Positions 1 to 9,727 of a DNA stretch of 64,000 nucleotides are shown here, piece after piece. Below the pieces are notes generated by a model that had not been told where the DNA came from, did not search any database, and saw only the letters and a program-made list of their open reading frames with translations. Origin of the DNA: Bufo bufo (taxonomy: Eukaryota; Chordata; Amphibia; Anura; Bufonidae); contig NC_053393.1 in assembly GCF_905171765.1 (NCBI RefSeq), forward strand, positions 187,205,921 to 187,269,920. The letters run 5' to 3'. Within the stretch, counting starts at the first letter, position 1. Every line of letters begins with the position of its first letter. A program made the position numbers and the translations under genes.

Positions 1-1817
1 TCGCTACACTGCCCTTCGACTCTGAATTTTCGGCGGTATAGTATAATGACAAGTACCCGCTCCATTCACCATGGCTTCTAAATCTACGCCAGCTCCCTTG
101 CTGGCGTATATTTAGACCATTTTCTAAGACTAAAATAGGCGTAGAAAATGATGAATCAGACGGGCCCGCTGGCCCGTCCACTTCCCCGCTCACGCCAAGC
201 CCACTTTTGTAGACCTGGCGTGAACATTTGCACCACAATCTGCACCAGAAATACGCTTAATATAAATGTATTTTTGTTAGTAAATAACCCCCATATTGTC
301 TTGAAGATCAAAGATAATTAAAGCCAACTTAAGGCCACATTCTTACTTTTTTATTTTAAACTAGATTATTTTCCATTTTGATTATTTTTATTTATTATTT
401 TTTCATTTTTCATGTCACTAATTGTAGATTTTTTTTTTACATACTGCAGTTAACACACTAGCCACTGCACCTTACAAAAGGATGAAAATTGATGTATAGA
501 GATCACTTCTCAGCAGTCATCTTATTATCATCATAGGCAGGATTTCAGTGAAAGGTATTAGCTCTGGTATAAAGCCGGAGGTAGATAACACAGGATCCGC
601 CATTAACAATAGGTAGTGGGAACATCTCACCTCCTACCTCCTCATTTTTTGGCGAAGCTTTATTATGATTATGTGGCTGCTGTAATTCAAATAGATGAAC
701 TGCTGTTCATGGTCGAAGAGCATCTGAGGAAAAATGGCTTTCCTCATAACTCTGTAAAGAATTGAGTAAAAAAAAAAATGAAAAAACAAACAAGATGTAG
801 TATCAAGCTTAAATTTGTAAAAAAAGAAAAAATGTAGGTGATAACCTCCTATTGTTCATTTTTTTTGTCATATGGTTGCCTGTGATTTTAAGCAACCTGG
901 CTAAGCTTTACTGTGATTCATGGGCAAGATTATGTTACTGTATAGCCACTGCAGCCCATAGGGAAACATTAATCAGAATGTACAACTGATGTAGGTAATG
1001 TTCACCACTTTTTCTTGTTTGTATGAAAATTGCAAGGCAGGCTGATCCTTCTTGGATTCCAGCATAATATCAACCTAAGGATACATACTGTACATGCAGG
1101 TAATTTATAGACATTGGTACTTTAATTTCATCATAACAATAATAAATAAATAAAGTAAAACAGTACCAATTGAATATGGTATACATCTGCAGAAAAGTGG
1201 ATGTACAGTCAAGTTCTGGATAGATGCTTATGGGCGGGTAAATACTTGAATTGTTTTGTCTGTATATTATTGTGTTTGCATACTCATTTGTCTCTATTAG
1301 AGAAAATATTGAAATTGGTGGCTCTCTCAGAGTACAGTACAAAATATGGACCTACCAAGTGCACTGATTAGACAAACCTTCAGTGTCAGAACAATTGCCA
1401 GTATAGTACAGAAACTGTCTCTGTAGGTGTCCGTAAATGGTAGAGCAATTTATATTGCTAATAGTTGGCAAGTATATGAATTAATAACAGTGAAGAGGCG
1501 CCAGCCTCTACATTACTTTGGCAGATCCAATGCCACTTCTAAATGTAAGACAGCTTCCTAAAACAATTGTAGAAAATGGTAAATGAGACGAGTCCCCGCC
1601 TATGCCATGCCCACTTTTCTAGACCTGGCGTGATTGGGGAAAAGTCTCATCGTGCACCAGAATCATGCCTAATTTAGGCATATTTCTGTTTAATAAATTA
1701 CCCCCATAGTCCAGCGAAGTGGAGGGCTAAATCAAAGTTTGAATCCAGAGATTTAAAAATACATACACAGTCGGTTTTTCACAAAATGTTGTGTGAACTT
1801 TGGCTGGATTCACAATA
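1..1817. repeat. Direct duplication, copy 1 (cut by window start)
   Basis: This segment recurs almost base for base at 3237-5054 in the same orientation. Differences are scattered substitutions and a few one-base indels in A/T runs. Similarity stops at about 1817, where copy 1 runs into two MITEs while copy 2 runs toward a Tc1-like relic. Copy 1 probably begins before the window, so the true unit is at least 1.8 kb. It is AT-rich and contains no recognisable gene; the longest open frame (1070-1342, minus) has random-looking composition. Confidence 0.9.
1497..1715. repeat. Short interspersed repeat ending in aataaattaccccc
   Basis: A roughly 220-bp repeat with the features 'gtagaaaatg', 'cacttttctagacctggcgt', 'gcaccagaat' and a 3' edge 'taaattaccccc'. 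A diverged copy in the same orientation lies at about 75-293 ('cacttttgtagacctggcgt', 'agtaaataaccccc'). Both are carried along in the large duplication, giving further copies near 3310-3528 and 4736-4953. It is probably a MITE or SINE-like family. I see no tRNA-like A/B box, so I do not assign a class. Confidence 0.6.
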
Positions 1818-1834
1818 TAGTTTTTTGGACCCTA

Positions 1835-2142
1835 AGGCTCCATTCACACGTCCGCAAATGGGTCCGCATCCGTTCCGAAATTTTGCGTAACGGGTGCGGA
1901 CCCATTCATTTTCTATTGGGATGGAATGGATGCGGACAGCACACAGTGTGCTGTCAGCATCCGCATTTGCGGAACGCGGCCCCGATCTTCAGGTCCGCAG
2001 CTCCGCAAAAGATAGAACATGTCCTATTCTTGTCCGCAGCTTCCGGACAAGAATAGGCATTTCTATAGGGGTGCCGGATGGGTGTGTTGCGGATCCGCAA
2101 TTTGCGGGTCCGCAACACACCACGGACGTGTGAATGGAGCCT
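1835..2142. mobile_element. Fold-back MITE A, 308 bp
   Basis: Perfect 20-bp terminal inverted repeats: aggctccattcacacgtccg at the left and its exact reverse complement ending at 2142. The interior is rich in 'ccgcaa', 'ttgcgg' and 'ggatgcgg' motifs that themselves form inverted repeats, so most of the element could fold on itself. It has no coding capacity. The structure is that of a non-autonomous DNA transposon; the superfamily is not resolved because the target duplication is unclear. Confidence 0.85.
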
Positions 2143-2143
2143 A

Positions 2144-2451
2144 AGGCTGCTTTCACACGACCGTATGTGTTTTGCGGTCCGCAAATTGCGGATCCGCAAA
2201 ACGCGGATACCGGCCATGTGAATGTAGCCGGCCCTATGATAGAAATGCCTATTCTTGTCCATGAATGCGGACAAGGATAGGACATGCTCTATCTTTTTTG
2301 CGGGGGCGCGGAACGGATCTACGGATGCAGACAGCACATTGTGTGCTGTCCGCATCTTTTTCAGCTCCATTAAATTGAATGGGTCCACACCCGTTCCGCA
2401 AAATTGCGGAACGGATGCGGAGGCAAAAATACGGTCGTGTGAATGTAGCCT
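2144..2451. mobile_element. Fold-back MITE B, 308 bp, next to MITE A
   Basis: Terminal inverted repeats of about 22 bp ('aggctgctttcacacgaccg' at the left; the right end is its reverse complement with two mismatches). The interior has the same 'ccgttccgcaaa' and 'tgcggacagcaca' blocks as MITE A, so the two are diverged members of one family. Only one base separates them, which suggests insertion of one at the edge of the other, or a tandem arrangement. Confidence 0.85.
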
Positions 2452-3120
2452 AACATCTATGTGTTTCATCTCTATTTTTATCATGTTATGTATATGTATT
2501 TAATAAAGATTTCTGCTCATTGAGCTACTGAGACTCAGATATCTTTTTGTGGGTTTTTCTGGATCCCATTATAGTCGATGCGGTTTGGCAGGAAGGCAGG
2601 AGTATCTGGATATGCTGGATCCAAAAAACTTTGGCAGATTGTTCTACCAGAACAGCCTGCCGGAGTTCTCTGCGGCAGATGTGAAACTCACCCAATGGGT
2701 GGCTGAGATGACTTCTAGGCACAGAGGCAAGCCAGCTAGTATCCTCTTTCTCCAGAGACCACCTTTCTCTGCATGGCCCTTAATTATCAATCATTTTTCT
2801 GCTGCTGTGTGAACATGTGTTTCTGGCTCATATGGCTAAGAGAGCCATAGTCCTAAGTAAGAGACAGTCAGCAGGTTCTCCAAGGTCTTGAGGCACAGCC
2901 TAGGCAGTACAATCAAAAAAAAAAGTGTGTTGGTACAGTTTTAGTACTTTTCTGAATGGGGGTCAGGTAATATTTGCATGTAGCTGTACAGTTGACCCCG
3001 AGAGTGGTGGTCCCTAAGCACCCCAGTCTAACACTGTTAGCTACAAGGCTTTGTTTTGTCTAATGTTTTATGTACTTCCTTGGCATTGCTTTTAATGGGT
3101 TGTGCAGACCATACATATCG
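2452..3120. other. No gene recognised
   Basis: Between MITE B and the second copy of the large duplication. No coding signal or clear element is seen. The stretch 2560-2690 holds degenerate inverted pieces ('gcaggaaggcaggag' and 'cagaacagcctgcc') suggestive of an old MITE. Confidence 0.5.
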
Positions 3121-3300
3121 TCAGAATAGCTTATTAGTATCTGATATTAATATCCAACACCCAGCCCCCACCCCCCCACCCCCACCGATCAGCTGTTTAA
3201 AGAGGAGGTGGCGCTCCATACCAGCACTGCTTCTTGTTTGCTACACTGCCCGTCGTCTCTGAAGTTTCGGCGGTATAGTATAATGACAAGTACCCGCTCC
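3121..3300. repeat. Partial copy of the 33946-34341 fold-back family
   Basis: Contains 'tagtatctgatattaatatc' followed by a C-rich run and 'gatcagctgttt', which matches the order of blocks in the complete fold-back element at 33946-34341. The match then runs into 'cggcggtatagtataatgac', also present at the start of the window, so the tail of the same family forms the left edge of both duplication copies. Confidence 0.5.
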
Positions 3301-5054
3301 ATTCACCATAGCTTCTAAATCTACGCCATCTCCCTTGCTGGCGTATATTTAGACCATTTTCTAAGACCAAAATAGGCGTAGAAAATGATGAATCAGACGG
3401 GCCTGCTGGCCCGTCCACTTCCCCGCTCACGCCAAGCCCACTTTTGTAGACCTGGCGTGAACATTTGCACCACAATCTGCACCAGAAATATGCTTAATAT
3501 AAATGTATTTTTGTTAGTAAATAACCCCATATTGTCTTGAAGATCAAAGATAATTAAAGCCAACTTAAGGCCACATTCTTACTTTTTTATTTTAAACTAG
3601 ATTTTTTTCCATTTTGATTATTTTTATTTATTTATTTTTTCATTTTTCATGTCACTAATTGTAGATTTTTTTTTTACATACTGCAGTTAACACACTAGCC
3701 ACTGCACCTTACAAAAGGATGAAAATTGATGTATAGAGATCACTTCTCAGCAGTCATCTTATTATCATCATAGGCAGGATTTCAGTGAAAGGTAACAGCT
3801 CTGGTATAAAGCCGGAGGTAGATAACACAGGATCCGCCATTAACAATAGGTAGTGGGAACATCTCACCTCCTACCTCCTCATTTTTTGGCGAAGCTTTAT
3901 TATGATTATGTGGCTGCTGTAATTCAAATAGCTGAACTGCTGTTCATGGTCGAAGAGCATCTGAGGAAAAATGGCTTTCCTCATAACTCTGTAAAGAATT
4001 GAGTAAAAAAAAAAACTGAAAAAACAAACAAGATGTAGTATCAAGCTTAAATTTGTAAAAAAAAGAAAAAATGTAGGTGAGAACCTCCTATTGTTCATTT
4101 TTTTTGTCATATGGTTGCCTGTGATTTTAAGCAACCTGGCTAAGCTTTACTGTGATTCATGGGCAAGATTATGTTACTGTATAGCCACTGCAGCCCATAG
4201 GGAAACATTAATCAGAATGTACAACTGATGTAGGTAATGTTCACCACTTTTTCTTGTTTGTATGAAAATTGCAAGGCAGGCTGATCCTTCTTGGATTCCA
4301 GCATAATATAAACCTAAGGATACATACTGTACATGCAGGTAATTTATAGACATTGGTGCTTTAATTTCATCATAACAATAATAAATAAATAAAGTAAAAC
4401 AATACCAATTGAATATGGTATACATCTGCAGAAAAGTGGATGTACAGTCAAGTTCTGGATAGATGCTTATGGGCGGGTAAATACTTGAATTGTTTTGTCT
4501 GTATATTATTGTGTTTGCATACTCATTTGTCTCTATTAGAGAAAATATTGAAATTGGTGGCTCTCTCAGAGTACAGTACAATATATGGACCTACCAAGTG
4601 CACTGATTAGACAAACCTTCAGTGTCAGAACAATTGCCAGTATAGTACAGAAACTGTCTCTGTAGGTGTCCGTAAGTGGTAGAGCAATTTATATTGCTAA
4701 TAGTTGGCAAGTATATGAATTAATAACAGTGAAGAGGCGCCAGCCTCTACATTACTTTGGCAGATCCAATGCCACTTCTAAATGTAAGACAGCTTCCTAA
4801 AACAATTGTAGAAAATGGTAAATGAGACGAGTCCCCGCCTATGCCATGCCCACTTTTCTAGACCTGGCGTGATTGGGGAAAAGTCTCATCGTGCACCAGA
4901 ATCATGCCTAATTTTGGCATATTTCTGTTTAATAAATTACCCCCATAGTCCAGCGAAGTGGAGGGCTAAATCAAAGTTTGAATCCAGAGATTTAAAAATA
5001 CATACACAGTCGGTTTTTCACAAAATGTTGTGTGAACTTTGGCTGGATTCACAT
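3237..5054. repeat. Direct duplication, copy 2
   Basis: Near-identical partner of 1-1817 at an offset of about 3.24 kb. Shared landmarks include 'cggcggtatagtataatgac', the block 'aggtgagaacctcc/aggtgataacctcc', and 'gaatccagagatttaaaaat'. High identity without coding constraint implies a recent segmental duplication or an assembly duplication. The copies end at different neighbours. Confidence 0.9.
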
Positions 5055-5124
5055 ATAGTTTTTATGACATTTTTGCATTTTTAACACTTTTTTACATGCT
5101 TTTTTGGTGATGACAATGCCTATG

Positions 5125-5526
5125 AGAGTAAAAATCAAGCCAGGAGGAAGAAAGAACTGCTCGTAGTAATCAAATATAGGATTGTGTGGAGGCACAGATC
5201 TGAAGAAGGGTACAAAAAATGAATACTCCACTGAAAGGTTTCAAGAGCACAGTCGCCTTCATAATTCTTAAATGGAAGAAGTTTGGAACAATCAGGACTC
5301 TTCATACAGCTAGCTGCCCCACTAAACGAAGTAATGAGGGTAAGAAGACCTTGGTAAGAAAGGTCACCAAGAAACCAATGTTCACTCTGGCTGAGCTCCA
5401 AAGATCCATTAGTATGTGCAGATGGAAGGAACTTCCAAAGCACCTAAAGGAGTATCTGACTGTGTGAAACAAGTTTCTCTGGTCTGATGAAACAATATTG
5501 AACTTTTTGGCCTCAATTCTAAGCAT
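5125..5526 (+). pseudogene. Tc1-like transposase, 5' half (broken)
   Basis: Remnant of the N-terminal and central part of a Tc1/mariner transposase. Readable pieces in shifting frames include 'IILKWKKFGTIRTLHTA' (the paired-like helix-turn-helix region), 'LVRKVTKKPMFTLAELQRS' and then 'FSGLMKQY', the decayed form of the segment before the first catalytic Asp. Several stops and frameshifts are present. The gene is interrupted at 5526 by the Penelope-like element and resumes at 11711; the 12-bp duplication aattctaagcat at 5515-5526 and 11711-11722 marks the break. Known family role: cut-and-paste transposition at TA. This copy is dead. Confidence 0.85.
5515..5526. repeat. Target-site duplication of the Penelope-like insertion (left)
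   Basis: aattctaagcat here is repeated exactly at 11711-11722. Removing 5527-11722 rejoins the Tc1-like sequence, which supports a single integration event. Confidence 0.85.
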
Positions 5527-5936
5527 AAAAACAGAAGGTGCGGGAACCGTGCTCTAAATAAACAATAAATGTCAGTGTTAAACTCCTGCAAATACGGTAA
5601 ATTATGAAACTCATCCAGTTACCAGAGATAAAATTCGCTGAACCCTATTGTTCATGCGGAGATGGTGAGAATTCTCCTACTACTGGTCCGTAGATAGTGT
5701 AGTGAGTCTCAAATAACTTTAGCCAAGCACCGAACCCAATTAGAGGAAGCAGATACGTATTGATCTCAAACACCTCGTGCTGGTCCACAGATCTCGTGCT
5801 GGGAATCCAACCACTGAATCCAAACACCGGACCTTCAAAAGGAATAAGACAAATGGTGCAATACCCTCGGTATCTTCAAAGGTGAGAAATTTATTGTACT
5901 TACAATCAATAAGATACAAAACTTGCACATAGAAAT

Positions 5937-5973
5937 GCCCGACCCGGGTTTCGCTGTTCGCTTCTTCAGGGGC
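5937..5973 (-). ncRNA. Hammerhead-like ribozyme motif, long-copy 3' region
   Basis: On the minus strand: GCCC, CUGAAGA, a short GC stem with loop, GAAA, a 2-bp stem III closed by CCGG, GUC, then GGGC. GCCC and GGGC pair as stem I. Penelope-like elements are known to encode hammerheads with very short stem III. One A more than the canonical core lies between CUGAAGA and stem II, so activity is uncertain. An identical motif lies in the other arm at 11177-11213. Confidence 0.45.
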
Positions 5974-6208
5974 TGCGGTATACAAGCCACTACAAACCGC
6001 GAGTAGAAGTAACCTTCCACCCCGGAACTGAAACGGGCTTCCGTAATCAGTAACATGTCAATCAAAATGTCAAATGTCAAACATAGAATGTGCATTAAAA
6101 CAAACATAAAATATCACATAAAAACACAATAACATCTAAGTATAATAAATACACATGTATGAATTGTTTAAAAACATATATGTATAAAAATATAAAAATA
6201 TAAAATTA

Positions 6209-6646
6209 TCAATTAAAATTATAGGTATAAAACAGAAAAGGTATCAAACAGATCAAGCCATACAGACTGCTTTTATGTCCCACTCGATGTTTAATCCTTG
6301 TGGCTGTAAGTAAGGTGTCCATCTCAAATATCCATTGCGCTTCTTTCTTGTTAATTTGTGTGGCGGGATTGCCACCTCGCCAATGTTGTTTAACTATTTC
6401 TATACCGCAAAATTTCAAACCACTGGGGTCTTTATGATGAACTTTCTCAAAATGGGCAGAGACACTATGTGTCTCCAAACCCTTTTTTATATTTCTAATA
6501 TGCTCTGACACCCGTACTTTCAACTTCCTTAGAGTCCTGCCTATATATTGGAGCCCGCAAGGGCACTCCAACATATAGATGACTCCCTTAGTCTCACAAG
6601 AAATATTTCCCTTTATCTTTAAAACAGTTGCTTTAGAGGTAGACAC
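6209..6646 (-). pseudogene. Penelope-like GIY-YIG endonuclease (frameshifted C-terminus)
   Basis: GIY-YIG nuclease domain of the Penelope-like element, which nicks target DNA to prime reverse transcription. Visible: GVIYMLECPCGLQYIGRT (residues 21-38, the GIY and YIG strands), then the R-x3-H segment VRVSEH (44-49) and N52. It lies in the same frame as the RT upstream, parted only by the TAA at 6662-6664, so RT and EN were one protein. Compared with the plus-strand copy, a 4-nt duplication (ttac) near 6313 shifts the frame after 'FEMDTL' and replaces the native C-terminus with about 30 unrelated residues. The listed start is a GTG, not a real initiation site. Confidence 0.85.
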
Positions 6647-6661
6647 AATCTCTTTTATTTT

Positions 6662-8527
6662 TTATTTTTTCTTCTCCTCCCTGGAGCGATTTTTGCAACA
6701 GGGGCAAAAGCCGCACCATGTGAATACACTGCAGGATTTAGTTGTACTAGGGACATCCTTCACAAAACTGTGTACAAGACAATTCCTAACAGTGGGGGCT
6801 CTTTTAAAAATAATAGGTTTTTTTTTTGGAATAAGATCTCCAATAGTGCGATCATTTTTCAACACATTCCAGTTCTGATGTATGATTTTTCTAATCTGGG
6901 GGCAAATGGTAGAATAAGAAGTGGAAAAGGCAAATTGATATTTATCCCTCATGCATTCTGTATATTCTTTAGAGTCCTTATTTTTATTAATTATTTTATC
7001 CTTATCTAATTTTATTTCTTCCCTTTGTTCATACAATATTTCCTTTTCATATCCCTTTTCAATGAACCGATCTACAATGATACTGCTTTGATTCTCATAA
7101 TCTTCAATATTGGTGCAATTTCTTCTGATGCGTTTTAACTGACCTTTCGGTACATTACATAACCAGGGCTTATAGTGGCAGCTGCTCCTATCTATGTACC
7201 CATTACGGTCGGTTGGTTTAAAATATGTTTTAGTTACAATTTTGCTTTGTTCCAATCTGATCTCGAGATCAAGAAAATGGATGACAGTTTTACTAATATC
7301 TGCAGTGAATTTTATATTCCATTCATTGGAATTTAAACCTAAAATAAAATCCAGTAATCCCTCTTCAGCGCCATACCAGATGCCGATGCAGTCATCAATA
7401 TATCTCTTCCAAAACCGAAGACTGCCAACCTCGGTATCTCTCTTTAGGGCAGGGGAGATGGTGAAATGCTCCCAATACGCCATAAAGAGGTTGGCGAAAC
7501 TGGGTGCGAATTTCGCACCCATCGCCACACCGGAGACTTGTAAAAAATAATAGTCGTCATACCAGAAATAATTGTGTCCTAAGCAAAATTGTATGCAATC
7601 CAGGATGAATACTTTATGATTTTCACTCATCCGTTCGTCGCTATCCAAATAAAATCTGACCGCATCTATCCCAATATTGCTAGGTATTATAGTATATAAC
7701 GATGTAACATCAAGTGTCATTAAAAAAGTGTTTTCTGGGATATTATCAAATGCTTTCAACAGTTCCAAGATATGCCCTGTGTCTCTTAGATAATAGGGAG
7801 TGGTGGTGACATACCGCTGTAAAAAAATATCTATATATTCAGATACACGGCTGGTAATTGAATCAATACCAAAGACTATCGGTCTACCTGGGGGGCGCTC
7901 TGCATCCTTGTGCACCTTTGGTAAATAATAAATAGTTGGTGTTTTAGGATATAGGTTATTCAAATATTGATATTCTTTTAGATTAAGAACCCCTTGAGCT
8001 AACCCCCTATCTAGGAGTGTTTTTAATTGCTTCTTATATTCACTGACCGGATCATTTTTCAATCTCTTATATGTATTAACATCACCCAAAATTCTCTGCA
8101 TTTCAGCATGATAGTCTGTTTTATTCAATACCACTATCCCTCCTCCTTTATCAGCCGGCTTAATTATTATTTGATCATGTTGTTCTAAATTTTTTAAAGA
8201 CTCTTTTTCTTTTCTACTCAAATTATTCTGTTTCATGCCCCTTATATCGATTTGATCCAGTCCCTTCAAGACACCACGTTTGAAAGCATCAATACACTCG
8301 TTTTCTTTATTATCTGGATAAAATGTGGATTTATTCCTTAAATCTGTGTATATCCCTGTTCCATCTAGTTGGGGACTCTGGATGGGATTTTTTGTAAGGT
8401 ATTTACGGATATTCAATTTTCTGATGAATCGATGTAGATCCAAATAGGTCTCAAATTTGTTACCCTGAAAAGTGGGAGCAAACTTGAGACCCTTACTCAG
8501 GACCGACAATTCATCAGATGAAAGCAC
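6662..8527 (-). CDS. Penelope-like reverse transcriptase (ORF2, long copy)
   Basis: 621 codons of uninterrupted Penelope-type reverse transcriptase. In order: IIIKPADKGGGIVVLN (120-135, a hallmark of the group), PTIYYLPKVHK (197-207), motif A LDVTSLYTIIP (272-282), motif B SGVAMGAKFAPSFANLFM (332-349), catalytic YIDD (376-379), FLDLEI (418-423), RAPTVRNCLVHS (577-588) and the Cys cluster CGFCPCC (605-611) that precedes the endonuclease. It makes cDNA from the element's own RNA at a nicked target. The first codon given is GTG; the frame is open further upstream and overlaps ORF1 by a -1 shift, so translation may come from ORF1 by frameshifting. It ends at a TAA in an A-rich run just before the in-frame endonuclease. 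All catalytic residues I can check are present. Confidence 0.92.
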   Translation of the reverse strand: MLSSDELSVLSKGLKFAPTFQGNKFETYLDLHRFIRKLNIRKYLTKNPIQSPQLDGTGIYTDLRNKSTFYPDNKENECIDAFKRGVLKGLDQIDIRGMKQNNLSRKEKESLKNLEQHDQIIIKPADKGGGIVVLNKTDYHAEMQRILGDVNTYKRLKNDPVSEYKKQLKTLLDRGLAQGVLNLKEYQYLNNLYPKTPTIYYLPKVHKDAERPPGRPIVFGIDSITSRVSEYIDIFLQRYVTTTPYYLRDTGHILELLKAFDNIPENTFLMTLDVTSLYTIIPSNIGIDAVRFYLDSDERMSENHKVFILDCIQFCLGHNYFWYDDYYFLQVSGVAMGAKFAPSFANLFMAYWEHFTISPALKRDTEVGSLRFWKRYIDDCIGIWYGAEEGLLDFILGLNSNEWNIKFTADISKTVIHFLDLEIRLEQSKIVTKTYFKPTDRNGYIDRSSCHYKPWLCNVPKGQLKRIRRNCTNIEDYENQSSIIVDRFIEKGYEKEILYEQREEIKLDKDKIINKNKDSKEYTECMRDKYQFAFSTSYSTICPQIRKIIHQNWNVLKNDRTIGDLIPKKKPIIFKRAPTVRNCLVHSFVKDVPSTTKSCSVFTWCGFCPCCKNRSREEKKK

Positions 8528-8550
8528 ATGGGAACTTAAATTATAAATGC

Positions 8551-9693
8551 CTATAGATTCCCCCTGCCCTTTTTTGCATCGGGGCTTGTTGTGTCTCTTT
8601 CCTCCCCTATTACCTCTGCCTCTCTTTTTTTCTTTCTGGGTGTTTCCTCCTTCTTTTGTGGTGTTTGCGGTATTTTCCCTTTTATTGACTTGTGTGGAAA
8701 ATTTTCTTCCTGAACACTATTGTCAATTCTTTCATTAGGATAAGATTGTGCGTCATTCCTATTATTCTTGTCAGTTTGGTTTTCATATTGGCTAATACCC
8801 ATGGGAGAATCAGTCCCCCTGGGTCCATATACTAAATTTTTCCCGTAATTGGTCTCATTAGGATATCTGTCATTCTGATACCTATAATTTGTCTCAGTCT
8901 GATACCTTCCGTTATATTCAGGTGCATGACTACCTGTACCTCTGTTGTCATAACTGTCTGTACCTCTATTATCAAAATACGGGCGGTATTGTTGTCTAAA
9001 ATTCCCTGAATTTTGATATTCTCGGGGGCCATGGTGGTATCGATTGTTATTACCTCGATATTGGTAGCTGTTATATTGGGACTGATTCTTCCCTCCATAG
9101 TTATAATGGCCGTAATTCCTACAGTAACCATTCCACCTTGGTCTATAGCCACGGGAATTTGGTTGACCCCACCCGGTGTTGGATTCCACATGATGGTCAT
9201 GTGTGGTGTTTCTCTCATAATTAGGTGCGGAGTACTCATTATTCACAGGTTCACTGACACAAACTGCTATTTCATCCTTTTTTTGTTTCCATATGTACAC
9301 TGTATTATTCTTATAATCATCAACTACCTTTAAATACTTTTTTTGTTTTTTCTTTTTTACTTCCTGCTCAGCTTTTACTACCTCCTTCTGGCATTTTAAT
9401 GATAATTCATGGTATTCAGGTAGTTCTTTAAATGGAGCTAATTTTGTTTTTATATCATCAATTTTATTGCATAGCGAGGTAAGTTTCCTTTCCCTCCTAT
9501 CAATGATGAATCTAATAGCTCCAAAACCACATGAATTGACAAATTCTTCCCATTCCCTTAATTCTTCTTCAGAATCGGAATTGAAAGGCAACTGCCATCT
9601 TAAACCCTCTGGAATTTTATCTTCTACCAGAAGTTTTTCCAGGGATATCACATCCCAGATGGTCCTAATTTCTTTAACCATCAACGCCTCCAA
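8551..9693 (-). CDS. Penelope-like ORF1 (N/Y/R/G-rich, function unknown)
   Basis: About 380 codons upstream of and overlapping the RT frame. The N-terminal third is charged and helical in character (KEIRTIWDVISLEKLL; then a Lys-rich stretch KKKKQKKYLK). From about residue 150 to 310 it is low complexity, dominated by Asn, Tyr, Arg and Gly ('RYQNDRYPNE', 'YDNRGTGSH'), resembling RNA-binding disordered regions. The C-terminus is basic (RKKKRE). No known domain is recognised. The TTG at 9693 is not convincing; the first in-frame ATG is at 9681, and the frame stays open to the inversion junction at 9727, so the true N-terminus may be missing. Inferred role: a gag-like RNA-binding protein for the element. 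Confidence 0.7.
   Translation of the reverse strand: MEALMVKEIRTIWDVISLEKLLVEDKIPEGLRWQLPFNSDSEEELREWEEFVNSCGFGAIRFIIDRRERKLTSLCNKIDDIKTKLAPFKELPEYHELSLKCQKEVVKAEQEVKKKKQKKYLKVVDDYKNNTVYIWKQKKDEIAVCVSEPVNNEYSAPNYERNTTHDHHVESNTGWGQPNSRGYRPRWNGYCRNYGHYNYGGKNQSQYNSYQYRGNNNRYHHGPREYQNSGNFRQQYRPYFDNRGTDSYDNRGTGSHAPEYNGRYQTETNYRYQNDRYPNETNYGKNLVYGPRGTDSPMGISQYENQTDKNNRNDAQSYPNERIDNSVQEENFPHKSIKGKIPQTPQKKEETPRKKKREAEVIGEERDTTSPDAKKGRGNL
8569..8575 (-). promoter_or_regulatory. Possible -1 ribosomal frameshift heptamer between ORF1 and RT
   Basis: On the minus strand the heptamer A-AAA-AAG sits in ORF1 phase (gca aaa aag ggc), which is the correct phase for tandem -1 slippage. A -1 shift leads directly into the open RT frame, and the ORF1 stop follows about 18 nt downstream. 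A weak downstream pairing (gggaa with ttccc) is visible. Function is inferred; A-AAA-AAG is less efficient in eukaryotes than A-AAA-AAC. Confidence 0.45.
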
Positions 9694-9727
9694 GTTGTTA
9701 AATACAACATCAATATCATTACTACAA

